From Micrococcus sp. (lineage in GTDB: Bacteria > Actinomycetota > Actinomycetes > Actinomycetales > Micrococcaceae): a stretch of 64,000 nt of DNA. Location of the stretch: positions 45,071-109,070 of the forward strand of contig JASBVO010000021.1 of the NCBI GenBank assembly GCA_029961105.1. The letters are read 5' to 3'. The position numbers and the translations under genes were made by a program. Shown here piece by piece: positions 48,799 to 56,410 of the stretch (the stretch's first letter is position 1; each line of letters begins with the position of its first letter). The notes under the pieces were generated by a model that was not told the DNA's origin, made no database searches, and saw nothing but the letters and a program-made list of their open reading frames with translations.

Positions 48799-48895
48799 GT
48801 GCCACTATCGACCCTCTTACCGCCCCTGACCAGGGGTTTTACTTTTCAGGGGTGTGCTCTGCGCGTCAGAGTTTGCACGTATTGCAGGCTGTTGG

Positions 48896-49861
48896 TCACT
48901 TGATTGGTCCACCTCCATGAGGGTGCTCGGCAATGCGTCCGAGCCAGTCGTTGAGCTGGCTGACGGCATCGGCGAGGGCGATCGTGAGGCCGGCGGATGC
49001 CGCGGCCCTGGCGAAGCTCGTTCCCCAATGCGCGTGCGCCGTGACCGTCGTCGGCCAGGTGCGCGGTGTCGCGCCGGTCGAGGCCGCTTCGGCGGCGCGC
49101 GCGGCGAAGACATCCTCGATGGCGGCGCGCACCTCCCTCGGTGTCGGTTCCCCTGCGGTGTCGGAGAGGTCGCGGAGCAGGAGCAGGTCGACCACGTCGC
49201 GGGCGCGGTCGTTGAGCGCGGCGGGCGGGTCGTGCGGATCGGTGCAGGCGTGGACCTTCTGCGCGATCTGATACGCCATCGACAGGCTCGCGATCCCATC
49301 CGGGGTCGGCAGGCCGAACCCGGCCAGCGATGGCGCGGCAATCTCCTCCGGGCGAGCTCCGGCCTGGCCTTCGTCGGGTGAGACCTCGATCTGCACGCGC
49401 CGCCAGGTCACACCGTTCAGTTGCACGGTGATGTCGAACCGGCGCGGCTTGACGATCCGGTGCGGCACCTCGATTATCTCGACCTCGCCGCGTACGAGGT
49501 TCAGCGGCCCCCACGGTTCGGTCAGGGCCTTGTCGAGCTCGGTCAGGAAACGGTCGATGTCGCCGCGCACGAGCCCGTCGATGTCTTGGGTGCTGCGGGA
49601 CATCCCCGGCAGCCGGTATTGCAGCATCGTCCCTCCTTTCAGGAGGAACAGTGGAACCCCGGACTTGTCCACCGCGCGTTGCAGAGCGGCAGAGACGACC
49701 GTCGCGGCGACGAGCCAGCCCAGGCGCGGACCCGCCGAGCCGAGACGGTCCTGCGCCTGGGCGATCCAGGCGTTGAGTACGCGCGCCGAGGCGGGCGTCT
49801 TGCCTTTCGGGGTCAGGTCGTTCAGCGCGGCGGCGAGGTTCGCCCGGTCATGCTCGACCAT
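48896..49861 (-). CDS. abiEii: AbiEii nucleotidyltransferase toxin
   Basis: AbiEii is the toxin of the AbiE system, a nucleotidyltransferase that stops growth on phage infection by modifying RNA. The 321-residue protein has the nucleotidyltransferase motif FLLKGGTMLQYRL with D-I-D in STQDIDG, the KPRRFDITVQL segment, and QIAQKVHACTDPHDPPAALNDRARDVVDLLLL, the conserved AbiEii core around Lys and Asp residues. It overlaps the antitoxin gene by 14 bases (coupled). It sits directly next to the integration site. Confidence 0.88.
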   Translation of the reverse strand: MVEHDRANLAAALNDLTPKGKTPASARVLNAWIAQAQDRLGSAGPRLGWLVAATVVSAALQRAVDKSGVPLFLLKGGTMLQYRLPGMSRSTQDIDGLVRGDIDRFLTELDKALTEPWGPLNLVRGEVEIIEVPHRIVKPRRFDITVQLNGVTWRRVQIEVSPDEGQAGARPEEIAAPSLAGFGLPTPDGIASLSMAYQIAQKVHACTDPHDPPAALNDRARDVVDLLLLRDLSDTAGEPTPREVRAAIEDVFAARAAEAASTGATPRTWPTTVTAHAHWGTSFARAAASAGLTIALADAVSQLNDWLGRIAEHPHGGGPIK

Positions 49862-50417
49862 CGCGGGCCTCCAGCTCTGCGGTCAACCGTGCGCGCTCGT
49901 CGGTGGGCAGCACGCTCGTCCGGCCGGCGCGGTCGAGCGCCTGGCGGATCAGGTATGTCGGCACCCCGGAGGCGATGCCCTGGGCGATCGCGGTCGGCAC
50001 GTTGACGATGCGGATGCCCTGCCACCAGGTGACCTGCGCCGGGTCGAGGTCGTCGTGGTGGATGATGTACCGCTCTCCCCCCGCACGACGCAACCGCCGG
50101 TTCCGTGCGACGGTCAAGTGGATGCGGTCGGGGTTGATGTCGGTGATGTCCCAGGCTTCCAGCGCGGTGTCGTGGCTCAGGCACGCCTCCGGTGCGCCGG
50201 TCCAGAGCACGGCGAGCTGGTACTGGTCGTACTCGGTCTCGGGCACCTGCGGCACCCGGTAGACGCCGTGGGCGGCGCGCTCGATCCGGCCGCGGGCAAC
50301 CATCGTGGACAGCTCCGCGTGCGAGACCTGCTCCTCGATGGCCTGCGCGGTCGTGATGAACCCATGCTGGTCCAGCGCGACCTCCCGCAGACGCTCCAAC
50401 TTCGTCACCACAGCCAT
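49848..50417 (-). CDS. abiEi: AbiEi antitoxin, winged-helix autorepressor
   Basis: AbiEi is the antitoxin of the AbiE pair and represses the operon. The 189-residue protein has the N-terminal AbiEi winged helix (ALDQHGFITTAQAIEEQVSHAELSTMVARGRIERAAHGVYRVP) and the C-terminal antitoxin domain with LSHDTALEAWDITDINPDRIHLTV and PTAIAQGIASG. A TAAGGT -10 ends 6 bases from the ATG at 50417, so the mRNA is probably leaderless, and an inverted repeat overlaps this -10. It precedes the toxin in the operon. Confidence 0.88.
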   Translation of the reverse strand: MAVVTKLERLREVALDQHGFITTAQAIEEQVSHAELSTMVARGRIERAAHGVYRVPQVPETEYDQYQLAVLWTGAPEACLSHDTALEAWDITDINPDRIHLTVARNRRLRRAGGERYIIHHDDLDPAQVTWWQGIRIVNVPTAIAQGIASGVPTYLIRQALDRAGRTSVLPTDERARLTAELEARDGRA

Positions 50418-50423
50418 GTCAAG

Positions 50424-50444
50424 ACCTTAGCAAAAAGTGAAGGT
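50424..50444 (-). promoter_or_regulatory. abiE promoter/operator inverted repeat
   Basis: ACCTT (50424-50428) and AAGGT (50440-50444) form an inverted repeat around 11 bases, and the minus-strand -10 TAAGGT lies at 50424-50429. AbiEi proteins are known to repress through inverted repeats at their own promoter, so this is the likely operator. Confidence 0.6.
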
Positions 50445-50477
50445 ATTGACGGGAAGGGCATGGGATGCGGCTGCGCG

Positions 50478-50837
50478 TCAGAACGCCGCGTACTCGGGCG
50501 CCTGCTCGGCCTGGCGAGCACGGCGCCGGGCGCCAGCCTCTTGGATACGGGCGCGGATCAGCAGGATCACCGTGACCGGGCCGTTGACCGTCAACTTGAT
50601 CGAGTTCCACCCGCACAGAAGCACGAGGAGGTTGAGCCATCCCGGGCCGCCGTTCTCGGTGGTCGTGACGCACCAGTGAGCGGCGAGCAGGTACGGGATC
50701 GCGAGGAGCATCGCCGGGATGCCCCAACGCAGACCGCGGCGGGCGCGGGTCGCGACGATCAGGAGGTTGGTGGGCGCGTAGCTGAGGATGGTGTGGGTGC
50801 GGACGCTGGCCGCCCAGATGAGCCGGAACATGGGCAT
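50478..50837 (-). CDS. Small membrane protein of conjugative elements, function unknown
   Basis: The 119-residue protein begins MPMFRLIWAASVRTHTILSYAPTNLL and has three likely membrane stretches (about 17-37, 40-55 and 68-95) before a basic, Arg-rich C-terminus ending AEQAPEYAAF. It lies downstream of the traA gene on the same strand, which suggests a link to the transfer functions, but no family function is recognised. GAGAGG lies about 9 bases before the ATG at 50837; the frame upstream to 50903 lacks a start site. Confidence 0.7.
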   Translation of the reverse strand: MPMFRLIWAASVRTHTILSYAPTNLLIVATRARRGLRWGIPAMLLAIPYLLAAHWCVTTTENGGPGWLNLLVLLCGWNSIKLTVNGPVTVILLIRARIQEAGARRRARQAEQAPEYAAF

Positions 50838-50992
50838 AGTCCTCTCAGGGGTTCGACGACAAGAACCTGAAAGGACCGCCCACGGTGGTTGTGGGATGGT
50901 CATACCGTCGCGGAGAGCGACAGCGACAATATAGAGGCCGCCTCGTCCTCCACGCTACGACGCGGCTCTGACATCGGGAAGGGGCACCGCTG

Positions 50993-53900
50993 TCAGAGCG
51001 AGCGACGCACCGGCTCTCGTCCGGGCCGCCGCTGCGGCTCCTCCCCCGATCTCCGAGCAAGGTCACGCGCACGGTCGAGTGCGGCGCGGGCGCGGGCGGC
51101 GTCGATCTTCTGCGTGTCGTTCTCGGCCGGCGTCCCGAGCGGGCCGGGATCGGTGATGCCGTAGCGGTCGCGGTAGGCGGCGACCGTACGGACGTGGCGT
51201 CGCCAGGCCGCGGCGGTCTTGGCGTCCTTCGGTGCGGTGCCGAGCGACTTAGCCCAGCCCTCGCCTTCGGTGAGCGCGGCGTCGAGCAGGGCGTCGGCGC
51301 GGGCCTCGATGAGGTCGCGTCGTTCGGTGAGCGCCTGCCGGAGCTCGGCGCTCATGGTGCCGGTGGCTTCGGGAATGAGCCCGGCGATCAGCCGGGATGC
51401 CTTGCGGGCGCGGCCGGACCCGGCGGGCCGGGCAGTGGCGCGGGTGACGCGGTAGTGCAGGACGGCAGCGATGTCGTCGGCGTCGGTGGACCCGCGCGCT
51501 CGAACGAGCCGCGGCAGCAGGGCCTCGATGTCGTGGTGGTTGGCCTCGGCGCGGCGGAGCTCCGCGGTGAGCGCACCGAACGCCGGGGAGCTGACTGCCG
51601 CCTCGGCCTCCTCGCCGGAGAGTCCCGAGCCACGAACGAGGCTCGCCCACCTGTCGCGCTGTGCGGCGGCGGCCAAGGCCTCGTACTCGGCGGCGAGCTG
51701 GCCGATGTTCGCCCAGGCGTCCTGTTCGGCGGTGATGGTCTCGTGCGCGGAGAGCTCGGCGCCGACGTGCTGGAGTACCCCGAACAACACCGACCTCGCG
51801 GTGGCTTCGGTGTTGTCGCAGGGGTGCGGACCCGGGTGCGAGTCGTCGGGGCTGTCGATAGCGACGTAGGCAAGGTTCGCGTTCCGGCCGCGGGTGAGGG
51901 CGACGTACAGGTTCTCCCGCGTCATGGCCGCATCGACCAAGACGTGCGAGGTATCCACCGTGATGCCCTGCGCGCGGTACGAGGTGACCGCGTAGCCGAG
52001 TTCGAGGTGCTCGGCCACGTAGTCCGCTGGGAGGACGACTGAGGCGCCCCACTTCGCACCGGCCCTGTGGAGGGTGAGGGAGCCGTCGTCGCGGACATCG
52101 GTGACCGTCCACCTGTCGCCGTTGCGAACCCAGCCTCGGCCGGCGCGCAGGCGACGGTCGTTGCGTCTTGTGATGACGGTATCCCCGGCCGCGGCGCGGG
52201 TGCCGTCCTGTAGGGCAACCTCGCGGCGAGGGTTCACGGTGCCGTCGAGGATCAGGTCGGTGCGGGCGCGCTGGTTGAGTGCGTGGACGGATTCGTTGGA
52301 GTCGGTGACCAGCACCGTCGCGTGCCCGGCTTGTCGGTCGGCTCGCCATGCGGTGTAGGCGGCGTCGATCATCGTCTCGGTTTCGCCGCCGATCACGCGG
52401 CCATGGTCGATGTAGGTGTCGATGACCTCGGTGTGCCCGTGGCGCAGGCCGAGCGAGGCGGTCTTCTCCCAGACGTTGGTGAAGCGGTGCACGTCGACCA
52501 GCTCGGGAGCGTCGTCCCGGTCGCGGACCAGCAGCGAGAAGGCGCCGCCGGCATCGACTGACTGGAGCTGCGCGTAGTCGCCGACCAGCAGCACTTTTGC
52601 GCCGGCATTGGCGGCGAGGTTGGTGATGCGGTCGAGGGAGAGAGTGCCGGCGAGGGAGGCTTCGTCCACGATGACGAGCTGGCTCTGGCAGAATGTCTCA
52701 CCGTACATGAGGTGGTTCTGCCACCACTTCGCGGTGTTCTCGGTCTGGATGCCGAGGTCATCGGCGAGGACCTGCGCGGCGACCGCCGACGGGGCCAGTC
52801 CGACCACGCTGCCGCGCCCGTGCTCGGCCTCCCATGCTCGTCGCAGCGCGTTCATGGCGGTGGTCTTGCCCGCGCCGGCCGGGCCGACCAGGACATCGAC
52901 GATGCGCCCGGACACGGCGATCTTCGCCAGCGCGGCGGCCTGGTCGTCCCCGAGCGTGTGCCCTTTCCGATTCGGGCGACGGGCGATCCGCTCGACCGTC
53001 GCGAGCGGCACGGTCGGTCCGGTAGCGGTACGGGCACGGTCGAGGAGGCGGTCTTCGGCGGCGAGCAGGACTTCGGAGGAGAACACGGTCGAGTGCTTCG
53101 GCCGGAACACCGAAGTGCCATCCGGGCGGCGGAACACCGCGGGGCTCGTCGCGAGCTCCGGCGGGGTGAGCCTGAGGGAGGCGGCCTCAGCGGCGTCCAC
53201 AACGAGACCGACGATGGCCTCCCGATCCGTGGTCGATGCGAAGCGATAGTCCATCGTCTGCCGGGCTGCCTCAGCGGTGAGGTTCCAGCGCCGCCAGGTG
53301 GATCGCTTCTCGCCCACCACGTTCACGACGGATTGGCCGAGGGAGGCGATCACGTCGAGCGGGAGGTCATCGGCGCGCAGCAATAGCAGCGTCTGGTTCG
53401 CGGTGACCTGACGCGCCCATGAGGTCGCGTCCTGCCCGAGCAGCCGGCTGGCACGATCCCGCCATTCGCCGGTCAAGTCCGCCAGCGACCGGACCTGCTT
53501 CTCCGGTCGGGTGGTGAGGGTGGCTTGGGCGCGGAGCTTGATGATCGTCGCCGTCGAGGGTTGCCGGCCGTACTTGGTGACGTACTCGGTGATGAGCCGG
53601 TTCTTCTCCGCGTCGATGTGCCGGGAGCGGGAGGAGAACTCGGCCACCAGCTCCTCCGGCACCGCCGCCACCGCCCACGCCGGATTGCGGTCCCGGCCCA
53701 TGTCACGGGACTCCCACGAGACGCCGAACAGCCTCGTGAGGTGGTCGGCGAACACCGCCTCGTGAAACTCCGACAGCGCCACCGTCGCCGCGTGCATCGG
53801 GCGGCCGTCGAGGGAGCGCCACTTGCCGTCCAGGACTGTCTGCACCTTGTTACTGATGACGACGTGCGTGTGAAAATGGGGATCGCCCGCACGGGAGTCG

Positions 53901-54541
53901 TAGTGATCGAACGCGGTGGCGATCAGGCCGTGGACGTCGACCTGTGCAACGGCTCCGTTGCGGGCGGTTGCGCCGGTTCGGGTGGCTGCAACCTCCCGTT
54001 CCATGAACGCAACCACCTCCGCAACCGCCACATGATGCGCATCCGCGATCAACGCCTGCGTCCCGGCATCCGCGACCGCCCACAGCACCGAGGCGGACTT
54101 CGGGATGCTGAACGTGAAGTCATACCCCGCAACCGCCCGCCGCGTCCCTCGCGCCGCTTCCTCGGCCTCGGTCTGCGCGACCGCCTCGGCATGCGAGGCC
54201 GGCCCGAGCGTCGGATCAAGCGCGGCGGTGCGCTCCTCGATGCGCTCGGACACGGTCTTATAGGCGGGATAGGCCAGGCCGAGCGGGTCGCCCGTGACAG
54301 GGTTCCGGCCCATCCCGACCAGGAGCTGGAGCTGGGCCTCGGAGACCCGATCGCCTTCCACGATCACCCCACCCAGCGCGGCGACACCGGCACCGAGCCA
54401 GAACCCGGGAGGGCTGCCCTCCTCGGCGTAGTACCTCGTCAACGGCGTGGACAGCGATCGGTCACCGTCACCAACGGCGACCGTGCGCAGCAGGTACTTG
54501 TAGCCATCACCCGCCGACATCACGCGCATCGAAACCGTCAC
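50993..54541 (-). CDS. traA: TraA, MobF/TrwC-type relaxase-helicase
   Basis: The relaxase nicks oriT and guides transfer of single-stranded DNA during conjugation. The 1,182-residue protein has an N-terminal TrwC relaxase domain with candidate catalytic tyrosines Y14, Y16, Y37 and Y38 and the three-His metal motif in DPHFHTHVVISNK, then a RecD/TraI-like helicase with Walker A GPAGAGKTT, Walker B VIVDEASLAG and GDYAQLQSVDAGGAF. The C-terminal third is helical and charged with no known domain. It starts with GTG at 54541 after GGGAGG. The gene marks the region as conjugative or mobilizable; no coupling protein or T4SS gene is in the window. Confidence 0.93.
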   Translation of the reverse strand: MTVSMRVMSAGDGYKYLLRTVAVGDGDRSLSTPLTRYYAEEGSPPGFWLGAGVAALGGVIVEGDRVSEAQLQLLVGMGRNPVTGDPLGLAYPAYKTVSERIEERTAALDPTLGPASHAEAVAQTEAEEAARGTRRAVAGYDFTFSIPKSASVLWAVADAGTQALIADAHHVAVAEVVAFMEREVAATRTGATARNGAVAQVDVHGLIATAFDHYDSRAGDPHFHTHVVISNKVQTVLDGKWRSLDGRPMHAATVALSEFHEAVFADHLTRLFGVSWESRDMGRDRNPAWAVAAVPEELVAEFSSRSRHIDAEKNRLITEYVTKYGRQPSTATIIKLRAQATLTTRPEKQVRSLADLTGEWRDRASRLLGQDATSWARQVTANQTLLLLRADDLPLDVIASLGQSVVNVVGEKRSTWRRWNLTAEAARQTMDYRFASTTDREAIVGLVVDAAEAASLRLTPPELATSPAVFRRPDGTSVFRPKHSTVFSSEVLLAAEDRLLDRARTATGPTVPLATVERIARRPNRKGHTLGDDQAAALAKIAVSGRIVDVLVGPAGAGKTTAMNALRRAWEAEHGRGSVVGLAPSAVAAQVLADDLGIQTENTAKWWQNHLMYGETFCQSQLVIVDEASLAGTLSLDRITNLAANAGAKVLLVGDYAQLQSVDAGGAFSLLVRDRDDAPELVDVHRFTNVWEKTASLGLRHGHTEVIDTYIDHGRVIGGETETMIDAAYTAWRADRQAGHATVLVTDSNESVHALNQRARTDLILDGTVNPRREVALQDGTRAAAGDTVITRRNDRRLRAGRGWVRNGDRWTVTDVRDDGSLTLHRAGAKWGASVVLPADYVAEHLELGYAVTSYRAQGITVDTSHVLVDAAMTRENLYVALTRGRNANLAYVAIDSPDDSHPGPHPCDNTEATARSVLFGVLQHVGAELSAHETITAEQDAWANIGQLAAEYEALAAAAQRDRWASLVRGSGLSGEEAEAAVSSPAFGALTAELRRAEANHHDIEALLPRLVRARGSTDADDIAAVLHYRVTRATARPAGSGRARKASRLIAGLIPEATGTMSAELRQALTERRDLIEARADALLDAALTEGEGWAKSLGTAPKDAKTAAAWRRHVRTVAAYRDRYGITDPGPLGTPAENDTQKIDAARARAALDRARDLARRSGEEPQRRPGREPVRRSL

Positions 54542-54579
54542 ACGCCCGCCTCCCGTCGCTCAACGAGGAGGTGAGCGAC

Positions 54580-54738
54580 CCCGCCCGCAGGGCGGGACCC
54601 GAGGACCTGCAAGACGCGTGGCAGCCCTGAGGGACAGTCGGAACGACGGCTCCGCGCGGCGCCGGACGGACGGACTCGGAACGATCACGGGAGTGGGTGC
54701 GAGCACCTGGCTGCTGACGAACCCGGCGTTGAGCCGGG
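54580..54738. promoter_or_regulatory. Hairpins upstream of traA, candidate oriT region
   Basis: The spacer between traA and the methyltransferase remnant contains CCCGCCC/GGGCGGG around GCA (54580-54596) and CCCGGC/GCCGGG around GTTGA (54722-54738). oriT regions often lie just upstream of the relaxase gene and contain inverted repeats, but no known MobF nic sequence was identified, so this is a location hint only. Confidence 0.3.
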
Positions 54739-54762
54739 GACCACCGATCCGCCGGAGTCTTC

Positions 54763-55035
54763 ATGCGCGAGCTGAACAACGAGAACGCCGACCGCCGTCT
54801 GCCGGCCGGGCCGCTGTCCTCCGGCTAGGGCGGGCTCGACCTCGCCGTCGAGCAGGTGTTCGGCGCCCACACCGTGTGGTTCTCCGAGATCAACGAGCCC
54901 GTCGCCCGCGGTTTTCGCGCACCGCTGGCCCGACGCCCCGAATCTCGGCGACATCACCACCATCGACTGGAGCCAGGCTGAGCCCGTCGATGTGCTCTGC
55001 GGCGGGTTCCTCTGCCTCAATGTCACGGACGGGAT
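54763..55035 (+). pseudogene. Broken DNA (cytosine-5)-methyltransferase
   Basis: From ATG 54763 the sequence reads MRELNNENADRRLPAGPLSS and then GGLDLAVEQVFGAHTVWFSE, the start of a phage-type cytosine methyltransferase (motif I region SGYGGLD). An in-frame TAG at 54826-54828 replaces the Tyr codon, one extra G near 54910 shifts the frame (before FAHRWPDAPNLGDITTIDW), and the catalytic PCQ motif after GGF has become LCL near 55000. Everything after about 55035 is missing. It is a decayed remnant with no possible activity. Confidence 0.85.
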
Positions 55036-55080
55036 TGGGTCCAGCAGCTCGAAGCTCCGCGGTCGACAGTCATCCGAGGG

Positions 55081-55427
55081 CTATACCTCGGAGTAGAAGC
55101 TGAGCTTGTTGCCGTCGGGGTCGGGGAAGTCGAAGTAGTCCATGGCGTCCGGGACGTGTTCGAGCGGCCCGCGCTCGATGCCTTCTCCGATCAGACGTTC
55201 CCGTTCTGCGGCGGCGTCGCTGACTTCGAACCGGGTCACGACCTCCGCCCCGGAGCGGCTTGTCGGCTCTTCGCCGAGCTGTAGCCAAATCGTGCCCAGC
55301 CGAAACTCCACGACACCTTCGGCGGGTGCGAGGTCTGGATCGCCAGAGCGAACACGTCCTCATACCACTTGACGGCTCGGTTCGAGTCGCTGACTGGTAG
55401 CCCGACCGTCACGCTCTACACGTCCAT
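55081..55427 (-). pseudogene. Broken VOC-family (glyoxalase-fold) gene
   Basis: An ATG at 55427 is followed after two codons by a TAG, then by a frame reading VTVGLPVSDSNRAVKWYEDV, and after a one-base shift by PDLAPAEGVVEFRLGTIWLQ to the end GNKLSFYSEV. Together these form one VOC/glyoxalase domain of about 115 residues. With one stop and one frameshift it is not expressible as a whole, though the last 76 residues are open from 55311. Confidence 0.8.
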
Positions 55428-55499
55428 GCGTCCCATTGTCTCGTGCAAGTGATCGTGACGTCGAGAGCGAGTTCTCGGCTACACGGCTAACAGCGCGAC

Positions 55500-55727
55500 C
55501 GAACGCCGATCGGATACCAGCGTTACGGGCTCGGTCGACCGGAGCAGGGGGAAAACCCGCCTGGCGGGGTGTCGTTTCAGCGCACGGATGGCCTCGGTGT
55601 TGGAGTTCCCCAGCGCCCGCCGGGCGGCGAGGTAGTCCTGCGCGGGCTGGTGCATGCGCTTCTAGGTGATCGCGATGCGGCGGATCGCAGCGTTCATCCG
55701 CCGGTTCCCGCCCCGGTTCAACCTCAC
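55500..55727 (-). mobile_element. IS110-family transposase fragment (C-terminal end)
   Basis: The minus strand encodes VRLNRGGNRRMNAAIRRIAI, a TAG where the family has Gln, then MHQPAQDYLAARRALGNSNT and ALKRHPARRVFPLL, the conserved C-terminal end of IS110/IS116/IS902 transposases. The N-terminal DEDD domain is missing. It is truncated at about 55737 against an IS3 fragment. Confidence 0.8.
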
Positions 55728-55751
55728 CTTGAATCGGCCTGACTTTCGTTT

Positions 55752-55945
55752 CTATCGGGAGCCTTGCCCGGCGGATGCCGGATTGGCTGATTCGATGTCA
55801 GCGTAGTACGCCGTCTCGACCTCGATCGGGGTGCGCATGTCGAGCTCGCCGTGGAGGCGCTGGTTGTTCCACCACCACACCCACTCGAGGGTCGCGAGCT
55901 CGACCTGCTCGACAGTCTTCCAGGGGCCGCGCAGCCGGAGGTTGG
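55752..55945 (-). mobile_element. IS3-family transposase fragment (orfB C-terminus)
   Basis: The minus strand encodes LRGPWKTVEQVELATLEWVW and then NNQRLHGELDMRTPIEVETA, ending YYADIESANPASAGQGSR and TAG at 55752-55754. This is the C-terminal end of the IS3 integrase-type transposase; the DDE residues upstream are missing. The fragment ends about 50 bases before the trxA promoter. Confidence 0.85.
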
Positions 55946-55992
55946 CGGACTGCGCGAGAAGCGGCGGGCGGCCACGTCGCAGGGATGACTAT

Positions 55993-56020
55993 TTGGTGAT
56001 AATACCCCTGGGGGTATAAT
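55993..56020 (+). promoter_or_regulatory. trxA operon promoter with a CsoR/CstR-type operator
   Basis: A -35 TTGGTG (55993-55998) and a perfect -10 TATAAT (56015-56020) are 16 bases apart. The spacer contains ATACCCCTGGGGGTAT (56002-56017), a near-perfect palindrome of the type bound by CsoR and CstR proteins. The trxA ATG at 56027 is 6 bases past the -10, so the mRNA is probably leaderless. The CstR-like protein encoded at 58407 is the likely repressor. Confidence 0.85.
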
Positions 56021-56026
56021 GGTCTC

Positions 56027-56410
56027 ATGGCGACGAGAGAGATCACGAGTGAGAACCTGGCCCGGGTGGTTGAGGACAGTCCGATGCTGCTGCTGGATTT
56101 CTGGGCGGACTGGTGTGGTCCATGCCGGAGCTTCGCGCCGGTGTTCGAGGCGGCGTCGGAGGCGCACCCGGACGTGGTATTCGGCAAGATCGACACCGAG
56201 GCGCAGCAGGAACTGGCGGCGGGATTCGGGATCACCTCGATCCCAACGCTGGTCGCGTTCCGGGAGGGCGTCATAGTATTCGCTCAGCCGGGTGCGCTGC
56301 GGGCGCCGCAGTTGGAGCAGATGATCGCCGGGATGCGCGGGCTGGACATGGATGAGGTTCGTACGGCCGTGGCAGCTCGGGACGACAAGGCTTCGGAGAC
56401 GCGACGGTGA
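56027..56410 (+). CDS. trxA: Thioredoxin
   Basis: A cytoplasmic disulfide reductase. The 127-residue protein has the active site FWADWCGPCRSF (Cys30, Cys33), the KIDTEAQQELAAGFGI segment and the cis-Pro region TSIPTLVAFREG. It is the first gene of the operon, and its ATG falls at the predicted transcription start. It overlaps the next gene (GTGA at 56407). In a persulfide operon it could reduce protein and low-molecular-weight persulfides to release sulfide, which is an inference. Confidence 0.93.
   Translation: MATREITSENLARVVEDSPMLLLDFWADWCGPCRSFAPVFEAASEAHPDVVFGKIDTEAQQELAAGFGITSIPTLVAFREGVIVFAQPGALRAPQLEQMIAGMRGLDMDEVRTAVAARDDKASETRR

Noticed and set aside
48754..48850. A complete tRNA-Pro gene
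   Set aside because: No 5' acceptor strand, D arm or 5' anticodon stem can be placed; only the 3' half is present.
54618..55103. A 161-residue plus-strand frame over the methyltransferase remnant
   Set aside because: It reads the remnant in a wrong frame; the true frames show methyltransferase similarity with lesions.
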